In this document: in pieces, positions 45,051-55,045 of the stretch
Numbering within the stretch: position 1 is the stretch's first letter
Layout: each line of letters begins with the position of its first letter
Assembly: GCF_002174125.1 (NCBI RefSeq)
Contig: NZ_NEXX01000002.1
Coordinates: 186,001-250,000 of the forward strand
Length of the DNA: 64,000 nucleotides
Source of the DNA: Acinetobacter populi
GTDB taxonomy: Bacteria > Pseudomonadota > Gammaproteobacteria > Pseudomonadales > Moraxellaceae
Reading direction: 5' to 3'
Program-made: the position numbers and the translations under genes
The notes under the pieces: generated by a model
Seen by the model: the letters and a program-made list of their open reading frames with translations, nothing else
Database searches by the model: none
What the model was told of the DNA's origin: nothing

Positions 45051-48000
45051 TTATAGCGGTTTTACCACGTGTGATCTGTTGAGCTTGCTTTTTATCCATC
45101 GTGACAGCAATTCAATATAGAGAAAAATCACTGGTGTGGTAAACAAAGTCAAAAATTGCCCTAAAGCCAATCCGCCAACAATTGCAATACCCAAGGGTTG
45201 ACGGATTTCCGAGCCCTCCCCAATGCCCATTGCCAATGGAATTGCACCAATCAGTGCGGCAAAATTGGTCATCAGAATCGGACGAAAACGTAATTGAGCT
45301 GCGGTAACGATGGCATCAAATGGTGTTGCACCCAACTTTTGCTGCTTTAAGGCAAAATCAATTAATAAAATCGCATTTTTCACCACAATACCAATGAGCA
45401 GGAACATACCCAGCATAGCAATTAAGCTAAATGGCATACCAATCAGCCATAAAGTCATCAATGCCCCAACAGCAACTGCGGGAATGGTCGACAATATGGT
45501 CAAAGGATGCGCCAGATTTTCATAGCTGATTCCCAGTACAATATACATCAACACTACGACGGTAAATACGATCCATGGCATAGAAAGTCCAGATTGTAGG
45601 TTTTCTTCTTCCACATCACGATCGGTCATGACAAAAATATCCTGAGGCAACATGACCTGTGCCAGTACGCCACGAATTGCTTGATCAGCCTGTTCATAGC
45701 TGTATCCGGTTTTAACCACATAACCAATCCCCATTGCAGCAAATTGATTACGACGCTGTACACGGTCATTGGCAATACCATAATGCCATGTCGCAAAATT
45801 GGTCAATGGCACATGCTGTCCCTGCTGGTTCAACACCTGTACCTGCGCCAAAGATTCAGGATGTTCGGTAAAGCGTTTGTCCACTTCCATCACCACATGA
45901 AACTGATTCTGCTCCTGAAAAATGGTACTCACCTGACGCTGTGAAAATGAATTATTGAGAACACTGGCAATATCCCGCATTTCTACACCCAAGCGCTTGG
46001 CTGCTTCCCGATCAATATCCAGTGTGACATGCTGTGCGCCTTCATCACCGATGGTTTCAACCTCTTCCAGTTCCGGCAGTTTTTCCATTTCTGCGGCAAC
46101 AATCGGCGCCCATTTGCGTAAATCCGATACATTATCAGCCTGTAATAACAGCATATATTCATTGGCATTATCACTGGAAAAAGGATTATCCAACTGTAAG
46201 TCCTGATCAACCCGTGCAGAAAATACTGCACCTGATTGCCACGGAGCTTCTCGTTTTAAACGTTCTGATATCTGCTTCGACGACAGACCTCCACGTTCAT
46301 TTTTAGGTTTAAGGTTAATCAATAAACCAGCATTGGTAGTTCCCATGGTGCCGGACGTACCTATCACATTTTCTACTGCTGGATCGGCAAGAATATGATC
46401 GGAAAATACTTTGATTTTGGGTTGCATCACTTGATAAGAGAAACCATCATCGCCACGGATAAATGCCGATAATCGCCCGGTATCCTGCTCGGGGATCATG
46501 ATTTGCGGTAAAGATGTATATAAATAATAGGATGTGCCAATTGCACCTAGCCACAATGCAATAATGACATAACCATGTTTTAACGACCAAATAAGAGATT
46601 GGTGATAGATACGTAATAACTGTTGAACCAGACTTTGGCTAAACCGGTACAGTTTCGAAGGTTTTTCACTATGCAGCGGCTTAAAGATTTTTACCGATAA
46701 CCCGGGAATCAGCGTTAATGCGACAATTACCGATAAAATAATGGTAAAAACCAACGTCAAAGAAAATTCTCTAAATAACCGTTCAATCACACCACCAGTA
46801 AATAAAATCGCAACAAAAATCACAATTAAGGTCAGATTCATCGCAATCAGGGTCAGACCAACTTCCTGTGTGCCTTTTAAAGTCGCTTGTAGTGGATTTA
46901 CACCTGCTTCTATATGACGCTCAATATTTTCCAGTACCACAATGGCATCATCGATTACCAGACCAATCGCCACAATCAAAGCCATAATGGAAAGATTGTT
47001 CAGCGAAAATCCTGCCAGATAAATCACACTGAATACACCAATTAAGGTCACGATCATGGCAACTGTCGGCATAATGGCACTGCGTAAACGCCCCAAGAGT
47101 AAACAAATAATTAGTACAACCAGTACAATTGAAAAAAGTAAGGTATCCCGTGCTTCGTTTAAACCACTACGAATCACATCAGAACTGTCCATTACAATGG
47201 TGAGTTTGCTGTCTGCCGGAATCAAGGCCTGTAAAAAAGGCAGTTTTGCCTTGATATGGTCAATAGTCGCTACGGTATTGGCATTCGGTTGGCGACTAAT
47301 CATCATAATCACCGCAGTTTTGCCATTATGAAAACCACTGACATAGCGGTTTTCTACCGAATCTGAGACCTCGGCAACATCCTTCAATCGCACCAATTGA
47401 TTGCCATTACGATGCACAATGATATTGGCAAACTGCGCTGCATTAAGTGAATTTGCAGCCAGTTGCACCTGCCAGCGTAGCGCATCATGTTCTAAAATCC
47501 CGACAGGTTGAATGCGGTTACTATTGGCAATCGCCAAACGAACTTGCTCTAATGAAACACCCTGATTCATTAATGCTTTGGAGTTGACCACCACACGCAC
47601 CGCAGGCATGGAAGCACCATTGATTTCAACTTCGCCTACACCCTGTATTTGTGCCAGATGCGGTAGGATTTTATTGGTAGCGATCTCATATAAGCGACTT
47701 GGAGAGAGATTCTCCGAGCTAAACGCCAGATAAAATATCGGCTGCTGACTGGGATTAACTTTATAATATTGCGGTGGACTGGGCATACCCGAGGGCAATT
47801 GTGGGATTGCAGTATTAATCGCTGCTTGTACTTCCCGTGCAGCTTCATTAATGTCGGTATCAAGGGCAAAATGTAAAATGACCTGTGTTGCACCCTGATT
47901 ACTTGATGAATCAATTGCTTTAACTCCAGCTACCCCAACCATGGCACGTTCCAGTGGCGTCGCCACCGTTGCCGCCATACTTTCCGGACTGGCACCCGGC

Positions 48001-48152
48001 AAATTTGCGCGTACCACAATGGTCGGAATATCTGCCTGTGGCAAAGATGCAACTGGCATTTTAAAATAAGCCAGTACACCCAGTAAAATAATGGCAATCG
48101 CAAATAAAAAACTGGCAACAGGACGATGAATAAATGTGGCACTGAGATTCAA
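45051..48152 (-). CDS. mdtC: RND efflux pump subunit, MdtC-like
   Basis: A 1033-residue RND transporter, normal length. It has 12 helices with two large periplasmic loops. The helix-4 proton-relay pair is in IGLVIDDAIVVLENIERH. The start MNLSATFIHRPVASFLF matches the MdtC pattern. It begins with TTG, since TTG overlaps the MdtB stop (TTGA), no ATG lies nearby, and GGAGG stands 8 nt upstream. It works with the MdtB-like protein as a heteromultimer. Being in one transcript with PepSY/DUF3325/DUF3649 proteins and between two siderophore-signalling sets, it may export a siderophore or metal chelate. Confidence 0.9.
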   Translation of the reverse strand: MNLSATFIHRPVASFLFAIAIILLGVLAYFKMPVASLPQADIPTIVVRANLPGASPESMAATVATPLERAMVGVAGVKAIDSSSNQGATQVILHFALDTDINEAAREVQAAINTAIPQLPSGMPSPPQYYKVNPSQQPIFYLAFSSENLSPSRLYEIATNKILPHLAQIQGVGEVEINGASMPAVRVVVNSKALMNQGVSLEQVRLAIANSNRIQPVGILEHDALRWQVQLAANSLNAAQFANIIVHRNGNQLVRLKDVAEVSDSVENRYVSGFHNGKTAVIMMISRQPNANTVATIDHIKAKLPFLQALIPADSKLTIVMDSSDVIRSGLNEARDTLLFSIVLVVLIICLLLGRLRSAIMPTVAMIVTLIGVFSVIYLAGFSLNNLSIMALIVAIGLVIDDAIVVLENIERHIEAGVNPLQATLKGTQEVGLTLIAMNLTLIVIFVAILFTGGVIERLFREFSLTLVFTIILSVIVALTLIPGLSVKIFKPLHSEKPSKLYRFSQSLVQQLLRIYHQSLIWSLKHGYVIIALWLGAIGTSYYLYTSLPQIMIPEQDTGRLSAFIRGDDGFSYQVMQPKIKVFSDHILADPAVENVIGTSGTMGTTNAGLLINLKPKNERGGLSSKQISERLKREAPWQSGAVFSARVDQDLQLDNPFSSDNANEYMLLLQADNVSDLRKWAPIVAAEMEKLPELEEVETIGDEGAQHVTLDIDREAAKRLGVEMRDIASVLNNSFSQRQVSTIFQEQNQFHVVMEVDKRFTEHPESLAQVQVLNQQGQHVPLTNFATWHYGIANDRVQRRNQFAAMGIGYVVKTGYSYEQADQAIRGVLAQVMLPQDIFVMTDRDVEEENLQSGLSMPWIVFTVVVLMYIVLGISYENLAHPLTILSTIPAVAVGALMTLWLIGMPFSLIAMLGMFLLIGIVVKNAILLIDFALKQQKLGATPFDAIVTAAQLRFRPILMTNFAALIGAIPLAMGIGEGSEIRQPLGIAIVGGLALGQFLTLFTTPVIFLYIELLSRWIKSKLNRSHVVKPL

Positions 48153-51100
48153 GGCACCACCTCCGGTACATCTTCCTGTCTGGCTTGACTGGCAAAACGA
48201 TCAAAGAATAAATACACCACTGGCGTGGTAAATAAAGTTAGAAATTGACTGACAATCAACCCTCCGACCATCACCAGCCCAAGGGGTTGCCGTAACTCGG
48301 CTCCAGAACCCGATGCCAGCATCAATGGAATCGCCCCGACTAATGCGGCCATGGTGGTCATGAGAATCGGTCTAAAACGTAACAATGCCGCCTGATAAAT
48401 TGCCTGTTCGGCAGGTAGACCCTGTTCACGCTGTGCTGCCAACGCAAAATCCACCATCATGATGCCGTTCTTTTTAACCAGACCAATTAACAAAATAATC
48501 CCGATCAATGCAATCATGTCGAGTGGCTGATTCATCAGAAATAATGCCAGAAGTGCCCCAATTGCAGCAGATGGCAAGGTAGAAAGAATAGTGACCGGAT
48601 GAATAAAGCTTTCATATAACATGCCCAGTACAATATACATGGTCACAATGGCAGCCACCACCAGCCAGAAAGTATGATCCAGTGAACTTTCAAATGCTGC
48701 CGCAGCACCCTGTAAATCCAGTGCAACTTCCGGCGGTAAATTTAGTTGTTGTTGAACTCGCTCGATGGCGTCGATAGCCTTACCCAAAGCCACACCATCT
48801 TTCACATTAAATGAAATGGTGGTTGCCGGGAATTGCCCCTGTTGCTGGATAATTGTCGGGGCAGTTTTTTGTTCAATGCTAGCAATCGCAGATAACAGAA
48901 TCGGCTGATTTTGGTCATTCTTGATATAGGTTTGTGCCAGACTTTCAATGCCAGTGGCATATTGTGAATCGACTTCCAGAACGATCCGATATTGATTGGA
49001 CTGAGTATAGAGGGTAGCAATCTGCCGCTGAGCATAAGCACTTTGTAATGCTTCGCTGATGTCCTGAAGATTTACCCCCAAACGTGCCGCAGCATCACGA
49101 TTAACTTCAATATAAGCCTGTAAACCCTGTCCGGCAGTATCACTGGTAACATCGGCAAATTCAGGTTGCATACGCAAACCATCAACTACCTTATTCTGCC
49201 ATTGCTGCAAGGTATCAATATCCGGTGCCGATAAACTTACCTGATATTGTGTTCGGCTAATTTTATCCTCGATGCTCAATTCTTGTACGGGTTGCATCCA
49301 TGCCTTGATTCCCTGTACCTGTGCCAGATCTTGTCTTAAACGATCAATGATTTGATGAACATTATCACGCTCGCCATGCACTTTGAGGTTAATCAATATT
49401 CGCCCATTACTGAGCTTGGGATTATTGGCATCCACACCAATAAATGAGGACAAACTTGCCACATCTCGATCTTTTAAAATCTGTGCCGCCAAAGCCTGTT
49501 GGCGATCACTCATGGCCTGAAAAGAAATCGAATCCGGTGCTTCTGTCACCACCTGAATCACGCCACTGTCCTGCACCGGGAAGAATCCTTTGGGAATCCA
49601 CCAATACAATGCCCCTGCCAAAATTATCGTAGATAACATGACCATTAATGTCAGGGGCTGATGTTTTAAAACCCATTTTAATGCCCGAGCATAGCCTTCG
49701 ATGGTTTTATCCAGAAACTTATTTTTTGTCTGTGCCACGTCTTGTTTTTCACGTGGCTTTTTTAAAATATAGGCACACATCATCGGGGTCAGGGTTAATG
49801 ACACCACCAAGGAAATCGCAATCGCCACCGCCAGCGTAATTGCAAATTCATGAAATAAACGCCCCACCACATCACCCATAAATAATAATGGAATAAGGAC
49901 TGCGATCAAGGAGATGGTGAGGGAAATCAGGGTAAAACCAATTTCCTTGGCACCTTTTAAAGCCGCATTTAAGCGTGTTTCCCCTGCTTTTCCATCATGT
50001 CCTTCATAATGCCGCGCAATATTTTCCAGCATCACAATGGCATCATCGACGACAAATCCCGTGGCAATGGTCAGTGCCATCAAGGTCAGGTTATTCACCG
50101 AAAAACCCAGAAAGTACATGGCAACAAAGGTACCGATAATAGATAAAGGGACTGCAATACTCGGAATCAAGGTGGCCGATAAATTACGTAAAAACAGGAA
50201 AGTGACCAACACCACCAGACTCACTGCAAACACCAGTTCTTTTTGTACATGCTTGATTGAACTGCGAATACTCTCAGTACGGTCAGTTAAAATATTGATC
50301 TGAACATTTTCCGGTAAGGTTTTGGCCAGTTCCGGCAAAATGCTTTTAATCTGATCAGCAACCTCAATCACATTGGCATTGGGTTGACGCTGTACATTAA
50401 TCAAAATCGCATTTTGGGCATTGGCCCATGCTGCCATATAACGATCTTCACTGGCTTCACTAATTTTTGCTACATCTTGAAGTCGTATCGCAGCGCCATC
50501 TCGCCATGCCACGATTAGATTTTGATAATCGGCGATAGAACGAATCTGATCATTGGCATCCAGCATCGTGGTACGAAACTCACCATCAAAGCTGCCTTTA
50601 GGCTGATTGACATTAGCGGCTACAATCGCCTGCCGCACATCATCGGCGGTCAGTTTTAATGCAGTTAAAGCATTGGGATTGACCTGAACCCGAATTGCTG
50701 GTCGTTGTCCACCGGCAAGACTAACCATACCCACACCGGATAATTGCGACAATTTTTGTGCAACTCGGGTATCGACCATGTCATATACGGTAGACAATGG
50801 CAATGTTGGTGATGTCACCGACAACGTAATCACCGGAACATCGGCAGGATTAACCTTGCGATAAATTGGTGGAGTCGGTAAATCATCAGGTAGATTACTA
50901 CTTGCGGTATTTAATGCCGCCTGCACTTCCTGTTCAACCACGCCAAGTTCAGATGCCAGATCAAACTGTAAGGTCAGTACCGACGCGCCCAAAGAACTGG
51001 TAGAGGACATTTGTTTCAGCCCTGCAATTTTTCCCATTTCTTTTTCAAGTGGTGCAGTAATGGTACGCTGTACTGTGTCGGGATTTGAACCGGACTGAAA

Positions 51101-51247
51101 AGTAAAGACCTGAATAATCGGATAATCGACCTGTGGCAATGCTGATACGGGTAATAATCGCCACAATAACAAACCGCTAAAAAGCAATGCCAGCATACAT
51201 AATGTGGTGGCAATCGGCCGAAGAATAAAGATTCTGGAAATATTCAT
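48149..51247 (-). CDS. mdtB: RND efflux pump subunit, MdtB-like
   Basis: A 1032-residue RND transporter. It has MdtB-type landmarks: RPIATTLCMLALLFSGLLLW, ALPQVDYPIIQV, and the helix-4 pair in TGFVVDDAIVMLENIARH. Its paralogue MdtC-like protein follows with a 4-nt overlap; its own ATG shares one base with the stop of the membrane-fusion gene (TGATG). The pair is unlike ordinary AcrB homotrimers and should form a mixed trimer. No outer-membrane channel gene is present, so a TolC-like protein elsewhere must serve. Confidence 0.9.
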   Translation of the reverse strand: MNISRIFILRPIATTLCMLALLFSGLLLWRLLPVSALPQVDYPIIQVFTFQSGSNPDTVQRTITAPLEKEMGKIAGLKQMSSTSSLGASVLTLQFDLASELGVVEQEVQAALNTASSNLPDDLPTPPIYRKVNPADVPVITLSVTSPTLPLSTVYDMVDTRVAQKLSQLSGVGMVSLAGGQRPAIRVQVNPNALTALKLTADDVRQAIVAANVNQPKGSFDGEFRTTMLDANDQIRSIADYQNLIVAWRDGAAIRLQDVAKISEASEDRYMAAWANAQNAILINVQRQPNANVIEVADQIKSILPELAKTLPENVQINILTDRTESIRSSIKHVQKELVFAVSLVVLVTFLFLRNLSATLIPSIAVPLSIIGTFVAMYFLGFSVNNLTLMALTIATGFVVDDAIVMLENIARHYEGHDGKAGETRLNAALKGAKEIGFTLISLTISLIAVLIPLLFMGDVVGRLFHEFAITLAVAIAISLVVSLTLTPMMCAYILKKPREKQDVAQTKNKFLDKTIEGYARALKWVLKHQPLTLMVMLSTIILAGALYWWIPKGFFPVQDSGVIQVVTEAPDSISFQAMSDRQQALAAQILKDRDVASLSSFIGVDANNPKLSNGRILINLKVHGERDNVHQIIDRLRQDLAQVQGIKAWMQPVQELSIEDKISRTQYQVSLSAPDIDTLQQWQNKVVDGLRMQPEFADVTSDTAGQGLQAYIEVNRDAAARLGVNLQDISEALQSAYAQRQIATLYTQSNQYRIVLEVDSQYATGIESLAQTYIKNDQNQPILLSAIASIEQKTAPTIIQQQGQFPATTISFNVKDGVALGKAIDAIERVQQQLNLPPEVALDLQGAAAAFESSLDHTFWLVVAAIVTMYIVLGMLYESFIHPVTILSTLPSAAIGALLALFLMNQPLDMIALIGIILLIGLVKKNGIMMVDFALAAQREQGLPAEQAIYQAALLRFRPILMTTMAALVGAIPLMLASGSGAELRQPLGLVMVGGLIVSQFLTLFTTPVVYLFFDRFASQARQEDVPEVVP

Positions 51248-52503
51248 CAGCCTGTCTGCCCTTGCGATACAGGTTCTACAGGAAGAATATTTTGTCCGGC
51301 TTGTTCAGCTTGCTCATTTAAAATCCTGACTTCCCGATCTTCAGAAAGTCGGTCTATGCCTTCTAAAACGACTTTTTCATTGCCACTTAGCCCGGATAAG
51401 ACTTGTGTCTTACCGCCTGTACTCATGCCCAGTTGCAACATTTTAATATAGGCCTTATCTTTCCCATCTTCTTTATCTTTATCAACAATATAAACATAGC
51501 TACCTTTGGCACCATGCTGAATTGCATCACTCGGAACAGTCACTGCATTGGCAATAGTTTGTGCCTGAATCCGTACATTGACAAACTGATTGGCAAAAAG
51601 TTGTTTATTCTGATTGGGAAAGATTGCTTTAAGTTTTAAAGTGCCAGTACTGGCATCAATTTGATTATCCAGCGCAAATAATGTGCCTTGTGCCAGTTGT
51701 TTTTGTTCCTGACGATCCCATGCTTCAACCTGTAACTTTTGTTGAGCTTGTACACTGTCACGAATTAAATCCAGATAATTTTCAGCCAGCGCAAATTCCA
51801 CATAAATCGGTGTAGCCTGGGTAATGGTGACCAAGCCAGTTTCATCATTGGCCTGAATTAAATTGCCAATATCTTTTTGTCTAAACCCAACCTGACCAGA
51901 GATCGGCGCATAAATCTTGCTATAAGACAATTGTAATCGGGCAGAATCCACTTGTGCCTGATAAGCTTTGGATTGCCCTTTGAGTTGACTCACCAACGAT
52001 TGCTGCTGATCCACTTCCTGTCTGGAAATCGCATCTTGTTTCAGCATGGTCTGGTTCCGCAACAATTCGGCCTGTGCATGTTGTAGTTGGGCCAGATGTT
52101 GCTGCTGATTACCCAATGCCTGATCCAATGCCACCTGTAATGGTACCGGATCAATTTGTGCCAGAAGCTGCCCTTTTTGTACCGAATCACCATCCTTAAA
52201 ATAGAGTGCCTCTAATACCCCTGAAACACGACTTTGTACCGTTACTGCCTGTGTTGGCACTGCTGTACCCACCGCTTTCAATTCAAGCTGCAAATCCCCA
52301 CGCGATAAAGGCACAACACGAACAGGTACAGGCTGTGACCATTGACTAAACTCTTTTTCTTTTTTCTGGCTAGGTGCCAACACAAATTTCCAGATCAGCC
52401 CAGCACAAAGGATAAATAAAATTAAAATAAAAAAGAAAATCATCCATTTATTTCTCGGTCGAGGTTTTGTTTCACTGTTCGCATTCATATTTTGTTCAGA
52501 CAT
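51247..52503 (-). CDS. mdtA: RND membrane-fusion (adaptor) protein, MdtA-like
   Basis: A 418-residue periplasmic adaptor. One N-terminal membrane helix (MIFFFILILFILCAGLIW) anchors it, without a lipobox. The lipoyl/hairpin part holds AVTVQSRVSGVLEALYFKDG and a long helical hairpin. The beta-barrel and membrane-proximal domains follow (ISGQVGFRQKDIGNLI). The C-terminus is Gln/Glu-rich. The chosen ATG at 52503 is 13 nt after the DUF3325 stop, consistent with an operon. It links the MdtBC-like pump to an outer-membrane channel. Confidence 0.9.
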   Translation of the reverse strand: MSEQNMNANSETKPRPRNKWMIFFFILILFILCAGLIWKFVLAPSQKKEKEFSQWSQPVPVRVVPLSRGDLQLELKAVGTAVPTQAVTVQSRVSGVLEALYFKDGDSVQKGQLLAQIDPVPLQVALDQALGNQQQHLAQLQHAQAELLRNQTMLKQDAISRQEVDQQQSLVSQLKGQSKAYQAQVDSARLQLSYSKIYAPISGQVGFRQKDIGNLIQANDETGLVTITQATPIYVEFALAENYLDLIRDSVQAQQKLQVEAWDRQEQKQLAQGTLFALDNQIDASTGTLKLKAIFPNQNKQLFANQFVNVRIQAQTIANAVTVPSDAIQHGAKGSYVYIVDKDKEDGKDKAYIKMLQLGMSTGGKTQVLSGLSGNEKVVLEGIDRLSEDREVRILNEQAEQAGQNILPVEPVSQGQTG

Positions 52504-52516
52504 AATAATCTCAAGA

Positions 52517-52867
52517 TCAGAATAAACGGAAAATTTGTAAGCCAATCACCAATACGATTAAAGCTATGGTGATATACCATGCCCATTGCGGTTGATAAGC
52601 ATAGATATAAATTAATAAACCCACGATAAATGTTGCAATCCCAAACCATGCTGCAATCCCAATTGCCATTCCCCATGCTGCAATACTGCTGATCATGGCC
52701 AAAATCAGAAATAACCAGCCTAATATACGTAGTACATAGATTTGCTTAGAAGTAATTTTTTGCCTGAATATTTCTTTAAAGACTTTATCTGTGGAAAGAT
52801 TAAGACTCATCATGCCAACGTAAATACATGACAACGTACTTAGAAGATAAATCACATGTAAAGTCAT
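52517..52867 (-). CDS. DUF3325-like small membrane protein
   Basis: A 116-residue protein with three or four helices. After the opening LHVIYLLSTLSCIYVGMMSL comes the basic-loop segment and a long hydrophobic C-terminal half. The pattern and position next to PepSY and DUF3649-type genes match DUF3325, a family found in siderophore loci. Its start overlaps the PepSY stop by 4 nt (ATGA). Its function is unknown; an accessory role to PepSY/PiuB-type reductases is proposed. Confidence 0.7.
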   Translation of the reverse strand: MTLHVIYLLSTLSCIYVGMMSLNLSTDKVFKEIFRQKITSKQIYVLRILGWLFLILAMISSIAAWGMAIGIAAWFGIATFIVGLLIYIYAYQPQWAWYITIALIVLVIGLQIFRLF

Positions 52868-54549
52868 GATTTATCTCCCGTATCGATCACAGGTGTTTTA
52901 TCTGTCGGTATGGCAGCTTTAGATGCTTTTTTCACAGGTGCTTTGAGAATGGCATTACGTTTACGCCAGACCGCATAACTTATCCAGACAAATAGTAATC
53001 CAAGTAAAATAAAACCCAGATCAATACTGAACAAAGTCCAGTCCCGATACTGCCATGTCACCCATAATCCACGATCCGTGGTTAGGCCATTCACAACGGG
53101 TAATAATAAATAAGCCAGTGCGGTTAACAGCAACAACTCGAACCAGGCTTTGGGAATCGCACGGACAATGGCATAAATCAATGCAAATAAAATACATAGA
53201 AATAAGCTGTGCATTTCCCATGCAGCACGATTTTCCATTGCCACGGGTAATAAACGATTGGCCCAGAAATAAATGGCAATCCCTAGAGGCAAACCTGCAA
53301 TTAAAGCAATATTTAAACGTTCAACCAAAGCATGGCCAAATGACATTTTACCGTTTTTAATTTGTTTTGGACGACGTTTAACAGTCCACAGCACCAGACC
53401 TGTTGCAATCATCGCTGTACCAACCAATCCTGTAATCACATACATCCAGCGTAGAAAAGGTGTTGCAAACCAGCCCACATGCAAGCCCAACAAGACATTG
53501 CCAAATTTCAATGCACCTTTTTCGGCTGTACTATCCTTATCGCCAATTTGCTGACCACTTGCCAAATCAAACTGTAATGGTGTCCCTCGGCTACGACCAA
53601 TAAAATCATAATCCGATTTATAGAATTCTATTTTGGCCGGATCGCTGGCTTTTGCTGGATAAAAATTAACACTGCCAATGTTGTTTGGCCCCCATTGCTC
53701 TTTTACCTGATTAAAAGTCGTATTGACCTGTTGCCAGTTGGGGGCAGCATCTTTCATTAGCAGACTTTTTGTCGCTGTATCTGTAGAATAATATTGTGGA
53801 TACAACTCGGCATAATAACGTTTCTGATTGTCCTCGCCAAAACCATAGACCAGTGGTACACCAAGTGGCATATAAGCATTGATAAAAAAGATCAGACCAC
53901 TATATGTAATGACAATATGAAATGGCAATGCAATTACACTTAACACATTATGTCCATCTAACCATGAACGCTGACCTTTTGCACGCCGGAAAGTAAAGAA
54001 GTCTTTAAAAATTTTCTTGTGTGTAATGATTCCAGTAATAATGGCAACAAACATAAACATGGTACAAATGCCCACAATGCGGATTGCCCAGTCGTATGGA
54101 ATATAATGCAAGGCATAATGCATAGCATACAATGCCCCGCCGCCGCCAGTTTCCCGTGGTTTTGCTTCCTGCTCAAACTTCTCGCCACTCATCGGGTTCA
54201 GATTTTCACGCTGGTATTTGCCATAACTTTCACCTTCTGCCGCTGGCATCGACCAATTGACATTTAACTGATCTCGCCCACGTTGTGCTGTAATAAAACT
54301 AATCCCCCAGCGCTCTGCCTGCTGTGCCTCCGGATTATTTTGTAGCCAGTGAAAAGCCTTTTGAAACTGATCATCGATATTCGGAATATTTTGTCCCTGT
54401 AAAGGACGTTCCGGCTGCATCCAGCGTGTAAGTTCGGACTGGACATAGCCTGCGGTACCGGTTAAAAACACAAAAAATAATACCCAGCCAACCACCAGCC
54501 CGGTCCATGTATGTAACCATGCCATACTCTGGCGAAAGCCTTCCTTCAT
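52864..54549 (-). CDS. PepSY-associated membrane protein (PiuB-like)
   Basis: A 561-residue inner-membrane protein with several helices. The first, SMAWLHTWTGLVVGWVLFFVF, carries the conserved HxWxG. Later motifs include GWFATPFLRWMYVITGLVGT and histidines spaced for haem or metal contact. PiuB/PepSY_TM proteins are iron-regulated and thought to reduce ferric siderophores at the inner membrane. The ATG at 54549 has GGGGGAA before it and overlaps the DUF3649-like stop by 4 nt; the longer frame begins at TTG. It is the second gene of the six-gene operon. Confidence 0.88.
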   Translation of the reverse strand: MKEGFRQSMAWLHTWTGLVVGWVLFFVFLTGTAGYVQSELTRWMQPERPLQGQNIPNIDDQFQKAFHWLQNNPEAQQAERWGISFITAQRGRDQLNVNWSMPAAEGESYGKYQRENLNPMSGEKFEQEAKPRETGGGGALYAMHYALHYIPYDWAIRIVGICTMFMFVAIITGIITHKKIFKDFFTFRRAKGQRSWLDGHNVLSVIALPFHIVITYSGLIFFINAYMPLGVPLVYGFGEDNQKRYYAELYPQYYSTDTATKSLLMKDAAPNWQQVNTTFNQVKEQWGPNNIGSVNFYPAKASDPAKIEFYKSDYDFIGRSRGTPLQFDLASGQQIGDKDSTAEKGALKFGNVLLGLHVGWFATPFLRWMYVITGLVGTAMIATGLVLWTVKRRPKQIKNGKMSFGHALVERLNIALIAGLPLGIAIYFWANRLLPVAMENRAAWEMHSLFLCILFALIYAIVRAIPKAWFELLLLTALAYLLLPVVNGLTTDRGLWVTWQYRDWTLFSIDLGFILLGLLFVWISYAVWRKRNAILKAPVKKASKAAIPTDKTPVIDTGDKS

Positions 54550-54857
54550 ACATTCCCCCAATATTTAAATAGTGCCACAAGCGATATTTGTACAATCAGT
54601 ACAAGCAGCGTAAAACAGACTATGCGGGATAAAGATCGGGCACTAAATACATACAGGATATACAGCAACCAAATTACGAAGCTGAGTAATAAACCGCTAT
54701 ACGTCGCCATAGCCAACTGCCCGAAGGAGAAAAACGCAACGAGCGGAACGGTCAAATTGGCAATTGCAAAGCCTGCAAAAATTGCCAGTAAACATCGTGC
54801 CAATACCGTACAGCGATAAATCTGCAATTCACTTAACTGTGATAATCTGAATTTCAT
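54546..54857 (-). CDS. DUF3649-like small membrane protein
   Basis: A 103-residue protein with three predicted helices (ARCLLAIFAGFAIANL, LAMATYSGLLLSFVIWLLYI, FTLLVLIVQISLVALF). The position, first gene before a PepSY/PiuB-like gene, and the AxxxGGY/F-like helices match the DUF3649 iron-uptake family. A CGTC-type ECF promoter element lies about 65 nt upstream, and a Fur-like site beyond it serves the divergent sigma gene. It heads the six-gene operon. Confidence 0.72.
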   Translation of the reverse strand: MKFRLSQLSELQIYRCTVLARCLLAIFAGFAIANLTVPLVAFFSFGQLAMATYSGLLLSFVIWLLYILYVFSARSLSRIVCFTLLVLIVQISLVALFKYWGNV

Positions 54858-54920
54858 AGCAAAAACTTCATCATCTGCTCAGTGGGATTTAAGAACATCA
54901 GTTCTACTACTATTTACATA

Positions 54921-54947
54921 GACGAATGAGATTGAAAAAAAGCTCAT
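54921..54947 (-). promoter_or_regulatory. candidate ECF sigma promoter element, copy 2
   Basis: Minus-strand 27-mer, from ATGAGCTTTTTTTC to CTCATTCGTC, 25 of 27 positions identical to copy 1 and 24 of 27 to copy 3. It drives the six-gene operon, with CGTC 64 nt before the DUF3649-like start. Confidence 0.65.
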
Positions 54948-54988
54948 AAAGAATTGTAAAGTATTGTATAATCCGAAACAGTATATAG

Positions 54989-55006
54989 TAATGATTATCA
55001 TTATTA
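54989..55006 (+). promoter_or_regulatory. Fur box between the operon and sigma factor 2
   Basis: TAATGATTATCATTATTA is close to a full Fur consensus (the 13-bp core AATGATTATCATT is a palindrome apart from its centre). It lies 40 nt upstream of the sigma start. Confidence 0.72.
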
Positions 55007-55045
55007 CATATTTACTTGTTTAATAAATCAAAACAAGAGGCACGG

